Shown: positions 30,834 to 42,435, counted from the first letter of the stretch. The stretch is 64,000 nt of DNA from Channallabes apus (GCA_030522415.1 CM060112.1:8971001-9035000), one strand, 5' to 3'. Numbers and translations: made by a program. The notes: generated by a model from the sequence alone, not told the origin.

Positions 30834-31079
30834 TGTAGCGTTTTTCGACGCTAGCAGGGATCTTGGAGTACGAGTGAGCTTACTTGCTCCCCAATGCAAA
30901 TGGCTGGGGAGTAGTTTATTAAACTCAGCACAAGCACACACACACGTCAAGCACACACACCTACACACGCCCAACTTGGCCGAAGCCACTAACCCAAACA
31001 CCCTTCTCTCTCATGGTGGACACATCGAGAACCCCCGCAAGGCATGACTGTCGTCAGCCGCCGGCCTGTCCACGCCACA
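30834..31079 (-). repeat. 5' LTR of the small Ty3-type element
   Basis: 246 bp with TG/CA ends. The first ~60 bp and last ~15 bp on the minus strand match the 74-bp remnant at 30183-30256, with about 170 bp missing from the latter. It contains a CA-rich stretch at about 30930-30975. Confidence 0.75.
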
Positions 31080-31179
31080 CTATCAATTATATGCAAGATA
31101 CTTTTCTTTCCCCACAATGAACCTGGGTGATAGCTTTCGTGACTGTGTGCAGGTGGAGGTTCTTGGTGGAAAGCCACAC

Positions 31180-31960
31180 CTTGTCACCTACGTGGTACAA
31201 CAATCCCGGGGGTGCCGGCGGCGGTGTTGGGTTACGTAGCTGGTGTTGGTGCGCCGTATGGTGAGGTTGGCTTGGTGCCATAGCCGCCGGCACCGACGAA
31301 CCAACTGTTGGGCCGATGGTACATCAACCTCCGGTTCTTGGTGGTCGAACATCGGAGGTTGGAAACCATAGCACACCTCAAATGGGCTTAGGTTGGTGGC
31401 TGAGGACACATGGAGATTGTGGGACAACTCAGCCCACCTGAGGTAACGGGCCCAGGAGCGTTGACGATCTGACAAGAAGCATCTCAGGTAACGCTCCAGC
31501 TGTTGGTTGGTTCGCTCCGTCTGACCATTCGTCTGGGGATGGTAACCGGAGGACAGACTGCAGGACGAATTGATCAGACGGCAGAAAGCCCTCCAGAACC
31601 GGGCGGTGAACTGGGTACCTCTGTCTGAGACAATGTCCTTGGGGAACCCATGCAATCGGACTACGTGCTCCAATATCAGCTCGGCTGTGTTTTTAGCTGA
31701 CGGGAGTCCGGCGAGGGCCACCAGGTGCACTGCCTTGGAGAAGTGGTCCACGATGGTGAGGATGACGTCCTTTCCTTCCAAGGCTGGCAGGCCCGTGAGT
31801 TGACGGCAATGTGCGACCAGGGCCGACGGGGAACTGGGAGTGGTTGGAGCTCCCCCGGCGTTGGTTGGTTAGAGTTCTTCGCCCTGGCGCACACTGGGCA
31901 TGCCCGGACGAACTCGGTGACCTCCCTCCTCATCGACGGCCACCAGAAGGCCCGTCCCAC
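31180..31960 (-). pseudogene. Ty3/gypsy integrase
   Basis: Two overlapping minus-strand frames cover it. The first (31960-31676) has the end of the zinc-binding N-domain, CPVCARAKN. The second (31781-31188) has the catalytic core: [15 protein letters not shown] (first Asp), DIVSDRGTQFTARFW (second Asp) and GQTERTNQQLERYLR (Glu), the D,D-35-E pattern. The frame then decays, and the C-terminal GPY/F-like part (YHVGDKVWLST) is in a third frame near 31195. It is inactive. Confidence 0.9.
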
Positions 31961-32094
31961 AAAGCTGAGGGTTCTTCAGGTTCCCTGGTGTCCCGCAATG
32001 GGCGAAGAGTGGCCCCACTGGAAGACTTCGGGCCTGAGTGGAGTGGGAACATAGAGCCGTCCGGGTGGCACGCCTGCTGGTGCGGGTTCGTTGG

Positions 32095-33378
32095 TCAGTG
32101 CCTGGTGGACCCTCGTATCCATGTCCCAGTGCAGGGGTGCGATGATCCGGGTGGGTGGAAGGACAGGCACGGGCTCCGCCCGGGGTGCCTCTCGCTCGTA
32201 CTGACGGGAGAGGGCGTCGGCCTTGGTGTTCTTTGACCCCGGGCGGTACGAAAGATGGAAATCGTACTGTTTAGCTGTTTCAGGTTACGGATCGTGAGTA
32301 GGTTCTGGTGGTCCGTCCAGACGATGAACAGCTCACTGGCACCCTGGAGCCAGTGACGCCATTCCTCCAAAGCCCACTTTATGCCCAACAGTTCACGGTC
32401 CCCTACTCCGTATCGCTGCGGAGTGGGGTTAAACTTTTTGGAGTAGAAGCCACATGGGTGTAGCTTCTGGTCTGGACCTCGTTGAGAGAGAACAGCGCCG
32501 GCGCCCACCTCTGACGCATCCACCTCCACAATGAACGGTTGGCTGGCATCCAGATGGAGAAGAATAGGTGCGGTGGTGAACAGGTGGCAGAGTCTGTGGA
32601 AAGCTGAGATGGCGGTAGGGTTGAGTTGGAAGGAATGGGTGGAGAGCCTGGTAAGTGCACTGAGCGGTGCTGCAACTGTACTGTAGCCCCGGATAAATTG
32701 ACGATAAAAATTTGCAAACCCGAGAAAGCGTTGGAGCTGTTTTAGTGTCCTGGGTAGGGGCCAGTGACGTACAACCTCCAGCTTCTGCGGGTCCATGGCC
32801 ACACCCTGGGGCGAGATGATAAAACCCAGGAACGTGGTGGAGTGCTTGTGAAAAGCACAATTTTCCAGCTTACAGTACAGCTGGTGGGCGAGCAATCTCT
32901 TTAGAACCGCTCTAACATGCTGGGTGTGTTCTTCAGTGGTACGGAAGTAAATTAATATGTCGTCCAGATAAACGAACACCCATCGGCCTAGCATGTCCCT
33001 GAGGACATCGTTGATTAATCGTTGGAAGGCCGAGGGTGCGTTGCAGAGTCCAAAAGGGATAACCAGGCTCTCGTAGTGTCCAGTGGGGGTGATGAAGGCC
33101 GTCTTCCACTCATCACCCTCCCTGATGCGCACCAAGTTGTAGGCGCTCCGGAGGTCCAACTTAGTGAACATGGTAGCACCAGAGAGGGCGTCCAGGGCTG
33201 AGTTGGTAAGAGGCAGCAGATGACGGTTCCTGATCGTGATCTTATTTAGCCCCCGATAGTCGACACACGGACGAAGTTCGCCCCCTTTCTTCTTCACGAA
33301 GAAGAACCCCGCGGCTGCCGGCGAGGAGGATGGCCGGATGGTGCCATGGTGGAGGGCGCTGGTGACATATTCCTCCAT
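32095..33378 (-). pseudogene. Ty3/gypsy reverse transcriptase and RNase H
   Basis: An open frame of 427 codons begins inside the RT fingers. Motifs in order: [47 protein letters not shown], then the catalytic VYLDDILIY with both Asp residues. These are followed by the connection region ([15 protein letters not shown]) and RNase H ([42 protein letters not shown]). RNase H then shifts frame near 32250. All RT catalytic residues are preserved, but upstream and downstream shifts make the copy non-autonomous. Confidence 0.9.
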
Positions 33379-33599
33379 CGCCTGGTTCTCGCTGCTGGAA
33401 AGGGAGTAGAGGTGGCCGCGGGGGGGGGGGGGGGATGGGTGGAACCCGGCTGGAGTTCAATGGCCAGGTCATAGGGACGGTGAGGTGGCAGGTGGTTGGC
33501 CCGGCGTTTGCAGAACACCTCAGCCAGGTCCCGATAAGGTGGTGGGATGGCGTGGATGTCGACGTCGGGGGCCTCGGACTCCCTGGAACACGTCCCAGC

Positions 33600-34050
33600 C
33601 TGGCCCGTAGGCATAAGTCGGTGCAGGTCGGCCCCCACTGAAGGATCCGGTTTTGAGACCACGAAATGAGCGGGTCGTGCTGCAGAAGCCATGGGTAGCC
33701 GAGGATGATGGGTGGAGAAGAGATGGGTGTGAGGTGAAATTGAATGGGTTCTTGGTGCTGACCGATGGCAAGAGTGATGGGTTGGGTCTGCTGGGTAATG
33801 GGACTAGACGAAAGGGGCCGCCCGTCGACATACGTGATTTTCATCGGCTGGGATAACGCCTCAATCTTTACCCCCAACCCTTTGGCGTGTGTGGAGTCAA
33901 TGAAGTTACCCGCGGCACCGGAGTCAATGAACGCGGTACTTCGGACCGGTTTGTGGCCAAGGTGGAGGGTTACCTGAACCGTGAGTCTGGAGGTGGTGGT
34001 TTCGGTGGTGGCGGAGAGATGGATGGTGCCCTGTGAGTCTCTCCTCTCAT
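33600..34050 (-). pseudogene. Ty3/gypsy aspartic protease
   Basis: The minus-strand frame contains AFIDSGAAGNFID, with the DSG active-site triad of retroviral-type aspartic proteases, followed by GLGVKIEALSQPMKITYVDG and the [16 protein letters not shown] end region. It would process Gag-Pol. The frame runs on but shifts before the RT near the G-run at 33421-33433. Confidence 0.85.
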
Positions 34051-34551
34051 TCACCGGGGTTGGGCATTTCCCGGACGGAAGGGACAGGTGGCTCGGTGGT
34101 GTGCTGCTGAACCACAGTAGGCGCACAGTCCCTCGTGGTAACGCCTCTCGCGTTCCGCCACGGTCAGGGAGGCGCACCCTAGTTGCATGGGTTCCCCGGC
34201 TCCGGTGTCAACCACGGCAGGGGGTGGAGATCCGACACGTCCGGTGAAGGCAGGGGTGACGGTGAGTGGTGGTCTGGATGTGGTATGAGTATAGGTGGGA
34301 GCTGGCAGCAGGGTTCGAGGTGCTGGCTTTGGACGAGAGAGAAGGCGCTGGTCAATGCGGAGGGCCAGTTGGTTCAGCCCCTCCAGTGTGGCTGGGAGCT
34401 CTCGTCCAGCTAGCTCGTCTTTGATACGAGTAGCCAGTCCCTCGAAGTAGGACGTCCGGAGGGCTGCGTCTCCCCAGGAGGTCTGGATGGCGAGGGTGCG
34501 GAAGTCGTCTTGACTTCTTGAGGGTGCGGATTGACTAAAATGGAGATGCAT
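34051..34551 (-). pseudogene. Ty3/gypsy gag, C-terminal part with zinc knuckle
   Basis: The frame shows the capsid end ([36 protein letters not shown]) and a Pro/Thr-rich linker. A CCHC knuckle, [14 protein letters not shown], fits C-x2-C-x4-H-x4-C and would bind RNA in the particle. The N-terminal part is deleted at 34545. It continues into the protease region after a shift. Confidence 0.85.
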
Positions 34552-34639
34552 TTAATATTATTCAGTTCAGTTATTCAAATCATCTAACAAGCTGCATACA
34601 AGAGGCACACATTTGTTGTCATCTTCCTAGTTTATATAT

Positions 34640-34642
34640 ACA

Positions 34643-34715
<73 letters not shown>
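34640..34715. repeat. (TA)n then (CA)n microsatellite
   Basis: About 60 bp of TA dinucleotides are followed by a short CA run. No element is associated beyond the Tc1-like remnant to its right. Confidence 0.95.
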
Positions 34716-34717
<2 letters not shown>

Positions 34718-34727
34718 TACACTCACT

Positions 34728-35226
34728 ACCGTTCTAAAGTTTTAGATAATTTTCTAACTCCATAATTGTTCCTGATTTTTATTTCTGTCTACATTGTAAA
34801 AGAATGCTGAAGGCATCCAAAAAATGCATTAATCTCCTTTGAACAGTTGATATTGAGATGTGTCTCAAAGACTTCATAACGCCTCTAATCTGAGGTGCTG
34901 TTAATTGGTCATTTTTCAGGCTGATAACTCTAAATGAACTTCTCGTCTGCAGCAGAGGTAGGTTTTGGTCTCAGAGGTAGGTTTTGGTCCTGGGACGGCC
35001 TTCATGAGAGCCAGTTTCATTATGGTGCTTGACGGATTTTGCAAATGCACTTGACAATAGTGTTCTTGCAAGAACTATTACAGAAAGGCTGACCTCTGTG
35101 TCTTAAAATAACAACTAACTGATGTTTTTGTTGTTATGTAATTACCCAATTCCATTTGTGTTATTTTATAGTTTTGAAATCCCCAGTATTGTTGTAGAAT
35201 GTAGAAAATAAATCACTAAACAAAAA
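34728..35226. mobile_element. Decayed Tc1/mariner-type remnant
   Basis: The left end CACTACCGTTCTAAAGTTT resembles a widespread Tc1-type terminal repeat. Sequence near the right (TTGTAGAATGTAGAAAATAAATC) is roughly complementary to the left part (CTACATTGTAAAAGAATG). The interior has short blocks of a minus-strand transposase-like sequence but no readable frame. The right terminus is lost in a microsatellite. Confidence 0.5.
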
Positions 35227-35247
35227 CAAAGAAATTTGCAAGTGATC

Positions 35248-35276
35248 TATGTATGTATGTATGTATGTATGTATGT

Positions 35277-35338
<62 letters not shown>
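35248..35338. repeat. (TATG)n and (TA)n microsatellite
   Basis: About eight TATG units at 35248-35278 are followed by a (TA)n run to 35338. Confidence 0.95.
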
Positions 35339-35341
<3 letters not shown>

Positions 35342-36489
35342 GCATGGTTATAATGACATATGGAATAATTTTCTTTATGAGAAATAATTGAATATTAAAG
35401 GTGAACAGTAAAGTTTGCAAGGTTAAACTTCCAGTTATTTTCTTATGTAATTTTAAAATGCAATTTAAACAGTCATGTATAAAATCTGTTTGTACTTAAG
35501 AAAAGAATACAAGTTGTTGCACTCCTGCATTGATTAATTTCACCCAGGCTAAAACCTGAAACCTACAGCAAGCTGCTGTTTTTCTTTAACATATGGCAAG
35601 GTGACAGTGCTTCTCTGCTCATTATTACATTACGCATATCTGAACCCACATCTTTATTTATTCCCTATTAATAATCTATAGTCCCTTCTCACAGTTATGT
35701 AAGGATCAAACAGGATTCAAGCAACTATTTATCCACTTTACATATGCAGTTGTGTTGTTGAATTTGCAATTCTTGCTGGTTAAAAGACATTAAGAGTTCA
35801 AGTAAAACTTATTAATGGCTCATATTAATGCACACCTATAAAAATATTTTAGTCTTGATAGTAAAAACTTGTTCTCAAGGATCACTGTTCAGGGCCTGGG
35901 CCGTGTTAAGTATTATGCATCGTATAGTTTCTCATTATTAAAATTTATTATTATAATTTTGTTATTTGTTACTATAATATAAATTATTTTCATTAAACAT
36001 ATGCACTCTACACTATGTTATGTTCATGCTGGGCGATAATCAAAATTACTCCCGTAAGTGATCTGATAGTGATTTCTGTTCTCCTTCCCCAGTTATTTTT
36101 TTTTAACTGTTATTTATTTTTTTTATGTTCAGTTCTTCTCTTGCCTTTACTCTGGTGCATTTCGCGAAGACATAACTATGTTAATGAAGCATGTAATTAA
36201 AAAGTAAATAAGTGTACTTTCTGCCTGCTTGACAGAGACCATCTGGAATGGACGTTATGAGTAATCCTTGTGTCAGAACCTTTAGTGAAGGTTATAGGTC
36301 CAAAATACTTCTCTACCCTCTGCACTTCATTCACATAACCTTGAGAAAGTTTCTGAGAATTATGTCTAAAATCTGTGTTCCTATTGAGTTAACGCAGCAT
36401 GCAGGGACAAAAATGTGAAAAAAGCATGTGCTAATTCTGCTTAACAGAGATGATAAGAGTAATTTCAGGCATTGTTGACTTAGTTGTAT
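35339..36489. other. Intergenic DNA, nothing recognised
   Basis: AT-rich, without repeated ends or coding signals that I can support. Confidence 0.5.
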
Positions 36490-36690
36490 GTTTCTTGCAT
36501 GCCATGGGGAAGGCCTGGGTTTAATTGCTCCCACTCAATGCTCAAACCCCGGCCACTGGATGCAGTGCCGGTCCCAAACCCATATAAAATAAAAGGGCTG
36601 TGTCTGGCATAAAACCTGTGCCAAGTTGTGTGCAGATCAGATGGTCCACTGTAATCACCCCTTGATGGAAGGAGCCAAAAAAGTGACTGA
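36490..36690 (+). repeat. LINE/SINE 3'-tail fragment
   Basis: The block around GCCGGTCCCAAACCCATATAA and CTGTGCCAAGTTGTGTGCAG resembles the 3' tail of a common fish non-LTR element (GCCGGTCCCAAGCCCGGATAA type). No coding part remains. The family is not named with confidence. Confidence 0.45.
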
Positions 36691-36924
36691 CAGGAGTAAT
36701 TTACTGTAATTTAAAAAGTTTAACTCTTATATTCTAGATTCATTATACATAAAGTAAACAATTCAAACCCTTTTTGTTTTTAATTTCAATGTTATGTCAT
36801 GGAAATACAGTACAAAACCCAGGAACACAGAATATTAGGATATTTCTTAACATCAATCGATGTTCGTTTTCGCAATCGAAAAAACGATTTGCCACCAAAG
36901 AGATCCATCATCTGAAATGTAACA

Positions 36925-37115
36925 TGTTCATTTTTACACTTAATACTTGTTCTGTGCTCCGTTAGCATGAATTACTGCATTTTATAGCATAGGATGGGGG
37001 CAATCAATCTGTGGCACTAGTAAGGCTTTCCTGAAGGCCAGGTTGCTTTGAAAGCAGTCTTCACCTTCACAGAAACAGCTTGATAATAGCAATGTTGTAG
37101 CCCAGTGCATTTCTT
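36925..37115. repeat. Tc1-like fragment (same family as 39290-39570)
   Basis: The stretch with GAATTACTGCATTTTATAGCA, CAATCAATCTGTGGCACTAG and GCCAGGTTGCTTTGAAAGCA parallels 39341-39440. It is a short diverged piece of the same transposase region in antisense. Neither copy has recognisable ends. Confidence 0.5.
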
Positions 37116-37187
37116 TCAAAAAGCAGCAGAGTCATCTTCATTTACTTTGTTCTGTGAGTTGTACTGCATGAAAACAGGAAAGACATA

Positions 37188-38810
37188 CAGTGGTGTGAAA
37201 AACTATTTGCCCCCTTCCTGATTTCTTATTCTTTTGCATGTTTGTCACACTTAAATGTTTCTGCTCATCAAAAACCGTTAACTATTAGTCAAAGATAACA
37301 TAATTGAACACAAAATGCAGTTTTTAAATGAAGGTTTACGTTATTAAGGGAGAAAAAAAACCTCCAAATCTACATGGCCCTGTGTGAAAAAGTGATTGCC
37401 CCCCTTGTTAAAAAAATAACTTAACTGTGGTTTATAACACCTGAGTTCAATTTCTGTAGTCACCCCCAGGCCTGATTACTGCCACACCTGTTTCAATCAA
37501 GAAATCACTTAAATAGGAGCTACCTGACACAGAGAAGTATAGACCAAAAGCACCTCAAAAGCTAGACATCATGCCAAGATCCAAAGAAATTCAGGAACAA
37601 ATGAGAACAAAAGTAATTGAGATCTATCAGTCTGGTAAAGGTTATAAAGCCATTTCTAAAGCTTTGGGACTCCAGCGAACCACAGTGAGAGCCATTATCC
37701 ACAAATGGCAAAAACATGGAACAGTGGTGAACCTTCCCAGGAGTGGCCGGCCCACCAAAATTACCCCAAGAGCGCAGAGACAACTCATCCGAGAGGCCAC
37801 AAAAGACCCCAGGACAACATCTAAAGAACTGCAGGCCTCACTTGCCTCAATTAAGGTCAGTGTTCACGACTCCACCATAAGAAAGAGACTGGGCAAAAAC
37901 GGCCTGCATGGCAGATTTCCAAGGTGCAAACCACTTTTAAGCAAAAAGAACATTAAGGCTCGTCTCAATTTTGCTAAAAAACATCTCAATGATTGCCAAG
38001 ACTTTTGGGAAAATACCTTGTGGACCGATGAGACAAAAGTTGAACTTTTTGGAAGGTGCGTGTCCCGTTACATCTGGCGTAAAAGTAACACAGCATTTCA
38101 GAAAAAGAACATCATACCAACAGTAAAATATGGTGGTGGTAGTGTGATGGTCTGGGGTTGTTTTGCTGCTTCAGGACCTGGAAGGCTTGCTGTGATAGAT
38201 GGAACCATGAATTCTACTGTCTACCAAAAAATCCTGAAGGAGAATGTCCGGCCATCTGTTCGTCAACTCAAGCTGAAGCGATCTTGGGTGCTGCAGCAGG
38301 ACAATGACCCAAAACACACCAGCAAATCCACCTCTGAATGGCTGAAGAAAAACAAAATGAAGACTTTGGAGTGGCCTAGTCAAAGTCCTGACCTGAAACC
38401 TTTTGAGATGTTGTAGAATGACCTTAAAAAGGCAGTTCATGCTAGAAAACCCTCAAATAAAGCTGAATTACAACAATTCTGCAAAGATGAGTGGGCCAAA
38501 ATTCCTCCAGAGCGCTGTAAAAGACTCGTTGCAAGTTATCGCAAACGCTTGATTGCAGTTATTGCTGCTAAGGGTGGCCCAACCAGTTATTAGGTTCAGG
38601 GGGCAATTACTTTTTCACACAGGGCCATGTAGGTTTGGATTTTTTTTTCCCTAAATAATAAAACCCCTCATTTAAAAACTGCATTTTGTGTTTACTTGTG
38701 TTATCTTTGACTAATAGTTAAATGTGTTTGATGATCAGAAACATTTTGTGTGACAAACATGCAAAAGAATAAGAAATCAGGAGGGGGGCAAATAGTTTTT
38801 CACACCACTG
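37188..38810 (+). mobile_element. Tc1-like transposon (copy C)
   Basis: A 1623-bp element. Its ends start CAGTGGTGTGAAAAACTATTTG and are bounded by TA (37186-37187 and 38811-38812). It is nearly identical to copy B at 11474-13094. The terminal repeats are about 200 bp and the transposase gene lies between them. Confidence 0.95.
37571..38593 (+). pseudogene. Tc1 transposase (copy C), one stop codon
   Basis: The frame is open from ATG 37571 for 281 codons. It includes the helix-turn-helix (SKALGLQRTTVRAIIHKWQ), the SGRPTKITPRAQRQLIREA hinge, WTDETKVELFGR, QQDNDPKHTSKST and SQSPDLKPFEML. A TAG at 38414-38416 stands where copy B reads TGG. Beyond the stop the frame continues to 38593 without further damage. 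PDLNPIE has become PDLKPFE, so residues at the third catalytic region are also altered while the Glu itself is kept. The frameshift of copy B is absent here. Confidence 0.93.
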
Positions 38811-38812
38811 TA

Positions 38813-39289
38813 AATATAGAGGCCAATAACAGCAGGCCAAGGGTGATGATAATGATGACGATGAATAATTGTATCCTTTTCTCCAATTAAGTCAACGTAA
38901 AGGTCAGCTGCAATGGCCTATGACTTTATGCCAGTGTTCATTGCTGTAGAGAACACTGTATTGCAAACACTCACACACTCAATAATACAATAATATATTG
39001 CAGGCAATTTGAGAACAAAAATCAACCTTGTTCTCAGCATGGCCAGAACTGCATGGACAAAAACGTGATTCAAGCACTCAAAACTGAAATTGTGAGGCAA
39101 CATTGCTAGAGTAATTGCACCTAAAGAAAAAAAAAAGAATATAGATATATTTCTAGTGTTTATTTATTTTACTTATGATATTCATGCCTTTTAGCTAATG
39201 AAAACTCAAAATTCATTATCTCAGAAAATTAGAATATTACTTAGAACCAATAAAATAATAAATAAAATAAAAAAAAGATTTTTAACAAA
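38813..39289. other. Intergenic DNA, nothing recognised
   Basis: It contains a GATGATAATGATGACGATGA-like tract near 38850 and A-runs near 39128. No element boundaries are seen. Confidence 0.5.
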
Positions 39290-39570
39290 GAAATGGACTA
39301 CTGAAATGTACTGTATGACCATGTACAGTACTTAATACTTTTCATGAATTACAGCAGCAATTCGGCATGGCATGGAGGTGATCAGTCTGTGGCACTGCTG
39401 AGGTGTTATAGAAGCCCAGGTTGCTTTGATAGCGGCCTTCAGCTAATTCTCTACAGGTTTAGGCTGGGCGAGTTTGCTGGCCAATCAAGTAAAGGGATAT
39501 CATGGTCCTTAAACCAATTATTAGTACTTTTGGCAGTGTGGGTGGGGCAAAGTCCTTGATAAGCTCTTAG
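39290..39570 (-). mobile_element. Tc1/mariner-like fragment, antisense transposase remnant
   Basis: The block with CATGGCATGGAGGTGATCAG, AGCCCAGGTTGCTTTGATAG and GAGTTTGCTGGCCAATCAAG is the antisense of a fish Tc1-like transposase region (DWPANSPDLN-like part). Stops prevent a usable frame. A shorter relative is at 36925-37115. Confidence 0.55.
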
Positions 39571-40593
39571 TATAGTGAAGTGAAGGTCTTCTCCCCACAT
39601 GGCCATGTCCTATCTCTTTGGATCTAAAGACACAGTAGCAAAAGTTGCAACAGCAGGCAAAAGTTAAATCCACTTTTTTAATAGATTCACATACTACTGC
39701 CCAGAAAGTTATCAGGCTATTGCAGAATATGGTTCACTGGCCCAACTTGCTTCATGGCGGTATAGGGATGTGCCATCATGCCAGGAACTTGCACTTGGCA
39801 CTGGGAAGCAGCAGCAACAAACTGTTTAAATTCTCTTGGGTGTGTTGGATGATCATATGCATGTCATTGTTCTGCCTTGGTTCATTCCACGGGGTTGTGC
39901 ACCACCACAAAAATGCAGTCAATCATCTGTTGCACTTCACAAATGAGGACAACAACAGACCTGAAGGGAGATGGGTGGGATTCCAGGCTTCCTTCATTCA
40001 CCTCAAGTAGACCCCTGGGTCAACTTCAAAACTGCAGCTAAAATTAGGTGAACCCCATGGAGGCTTGCAGTGTTTCCTAGATGGCAAACAGGACATAAGA
40101 GAAGAGTTAGTCTGAGTTTCAGCCCTCTTCATCCACAACATCAGGGGTCTTAGAAGCTTCTTCCTGGAGAATCTTAGTCTATGTTATCATACAATTTCCC
40201 CGTCGGTCTCCCACTGTGACATGGGTAGTGAGTAGGAGGTTGGAGTCTACAGGAGCACAAGGACAAAGCCAGCACCATGAGTTATAAACTCGACTCACCC
40301 AACTTCCCATACTGACATGCTGGCAGCATTTTATAGCAGAGTGATTGCTCCAGGACTGTGAGCTGAAATGCACTGCCAGCCGAGATGAGTTTTGCTACTC
40401 CACCCCTTGAGCGCACGTTATGTAGCTGGCTGTGGTACGGAATGTGCACCATACTTTCATTTTCCTGGATGAGCAAGGAGCAACAGCTTGTGTGTTTGCA
40501 CTTCCTGCAAGCCCACTTTCACACTACCAAGAAACAAGTAAAATGACATCACCTGAATACAAAGGACGGGGACAAACTGACCATTTTGATTCA
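39571..40593. other. Unresolved sequence, no supported gene
   Basis: GC content is higher than around it and a 121-codon plus frame exists (39645-40010), but its composition and lack of recognisable motifs give no support for a gene. It could be an old retroelement body. Confidence 0.35.
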
Positions 40594-40712
40594 TACGCAT
40601 TCACATTCCATACAAACTTAAATAATTCTTTTGTGTAAAGCTGCTTTGAGGCAATGTCAATTGCTAAAAGCGCTATACAAATAAAATTGAATTGAATTGA
40701 ATTGAATTGAAT
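40594..40712 (+). repeat. L2 LINE 3' tail
   Basis: A short 5'-truncated copy on the plus strand, with GTAAAGCTGCTTTGAGGCAA, GCGCTATACAAATAAAATTG and a terminal (AATTG)n run. It is homologous to the tail of the L2 copy at 6681-6800. Confidence 0.85.
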
Positions 40713-42084
40713 ACATGCCTGTGCTGAATAACCAGGTTAGTCCATCAATGAATTTTCTTTTCTTCCCTGATGGCATGGGCATATTCCAGCACTCAAATTG
40801 TAAAAGAGGGGTTCTATGAGCATTAGACAAATGCTGAAAATTATTTTGACAAATAAATTGACCACCACATTGTGCTCCAAAATGAAAAAGGAGGTCAAAT
40901 AAAATATAAATATGAAATCACCCGACAGTGTACATACAATGTACCATGTTTATATAATTCATGTGTGTGTTTTAAATACATAAACTCTACATACAAAATT
41001 AACATTCATAACAACTTTCCTCCAATCTCAAATTATATTACTTGGTTAACATTTGCATTATGCAGATATTTAAAAAAATATATATAGCAAGTTGTTTGTT
41101 CATAATGCAGGCAAATAGGTAAAAACCCACTGACGGTACACTTTTAGTGAAATTCCTGGATTCACTTTCCTTCACTTGATTCCATTAAAGTCATTTGATC
41201 CACAGCCAAACTAAAAGTCACTCTTCATTAGTGGTTATTTCAATGTTTTAAAGAATTCAATGCCATTGATTGAATATATTGATTCTATCTCAGCTTTAAA
41301 CTTACACTCAGAGGATCACTTAAACTCTAAAAGACATTTGAGACACAATCTGGGTAAGGAAGAATTGGTTAAGCTGACAGTCACTTTTGATTAGTGGTTA
41401 CAAAAGAACTTGATATTACAGTTGAAAGAGCTTATCTAATTGATATTATTGAACAGAGATATGTCTCAAAGAACATAATTACTTTTTCCATCTTTTCTTG
41501 GATTGACTACAATTGAGTTTTTGTCTGGAAAACTGTCAGTTTACTATGACTAAATTCTCAGAACAGATCTAAAGGAATGAATACAGTATGCAGTATACAG
41601 GAAATAATAATATTAATTAATTAATTAGAAACATTTGACTAGTGCTGTACAGTATATATCTGTGGTTCTTGTAACAAAAGAGATGCTGTATATGGCAACA
41701 TGTGAAAAATATATAATACATTCATTGTGGTGTGAACTTTTATTCAGGTGAGGGTTTATTAAGAGCATTTAGCTTCTATCAATACTCACTGGTCAGTTTT
41801 ATAAAAAAAAAAAAAGCTAGAATATAGGTCACTTTGGAGTTATACCGTAGTTCCTAACAATTTCTTTTCATTATAAAATTAGGTCAACATTGACTAGATA
41901 AATTCTTAATAGGAGTCTATGATTAATAGGAGTCTATGACTGCAATGTCCAGCTAAATGCTGTGGTCATAAAAACCTGACCCTAATAAAATAAAGAAATA
42001 ATAAAAAAAGTTGGCTGCACATACAATGTTTATCAAATAAAGAAGCTATATAAATGGTAGTGACTGCCAAGAAATATATTGAAA
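40713..42084. other. AT-rich intergenic DNA, nothing recognised
   Basis: No coding frame or repeat boundaries that I can support. Confidence 0.5.
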
Positions 42085-42095
42085 ATGTATGAAAT

Positions 42096-42424
42096 TGGCA
42101 GCACGGTGGCATTGTGGTTAGCACTGTCGCCTTGCACCTCCAGGGTCCGAGTTCGATTCCTGGCTAGGCTCGATTCCCTTCTCTGTATGCATGGAGTTTG
42201 CATGTTCTCCCTGTGCTTGGTGGGTTTCCTCTGAGTACTCCGGTTTCTTCCCACAGTCCAAAGATATGCAGACTAGGCTAATTGCCGTTCCCATAATTGC
42301 CCGTAGTGTGTGAATGAGTGTGTGAGTGTGGTTGTACCCTGCCTCATGCCCTAAGGCTCCTAGGATAGGCTCCAGGACCCCCGTGACACTGAATACAGGA
42401 TAAATCGGTATAGAAGTGAGTGAG
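42096..42424 (+). mobile_element. tRNA-derived SINE with target duplication
   Basis: The 329-bp element is flanked by an 11-bp perfect duplication ATGTATGAAAT (42085-42095 and 42425-42435). The head has box A-like TGGTTAGCACTG and box B-like GAGTTCGATTCCT sequences of a tRNA-derived pol III promoter. The body (GGAGTTTGCATGTTCTCCCTG, TACTCCGGTTTCTTCCCACA) is the common fish SINE type. The tail ends in short GTGAGTGAG repeats. It encodes no protein and depends on LINE machinery. Confidence 0.9.
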
Positions 42425-42435
42425 ATGTATGAAAT

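Larger units (their letters stand above)
30183..31079 (-). mobile_element. Small Ty3-type LTR element with gag remnant
   Basis: On the minus strand it has a 246-bp 5' LTR (30834-31079, starting TGTGGCGTGG and ending ACGCTACA) and a primer site TTGGTGTCAGAGGTGGGA immediately after it. A short gag-derived interior follows, then a 3' LTR (30183-30256) reduced to 74 bp by an internal deletion. Protease, RT and integrase are absent. No matching target duplication was found, so later rearrangement at one side is likely. Confidence 0.75.
31080..34545 (-). mobile_element. Ty3/gypsy retrotransposon fragment, no LTRs
   Basis: Minus-strand order is gag C-terminus with zinc knuckle (34545-34051), protease (about 34030-33620), RT-RNase H (33378-32200) and integrase (31960-31180). 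This is the Ty3/gypsy order. Both LTRs and the gag N-terminus are missing: the 3' end abuts the small LTR element at 31080 and the 5' end breaks off at 34545. Frameshifts occur between domains. A G-run at 33421-33433 marks one likely shift. Confidence 0.88.

Noticed and set aside
30558..34413. Plus-strand frames across the Ty3/gypsy region
   Set aside because: They lie opposite clear minus-strand gag, protease, RT and integrase motifs.
39645..40010. 121-codon plus-strand frame
   Set aside because: No motif, no conserved neighbour and no start context. It is more likely chance or an old repeat body.
42096..42424. A tRNA gene suggested by box A and box B sequences
   Set aside because: The rest does not fold as a tRNA, and the 11-bp target duplication plus the conserved body identify a SINE.
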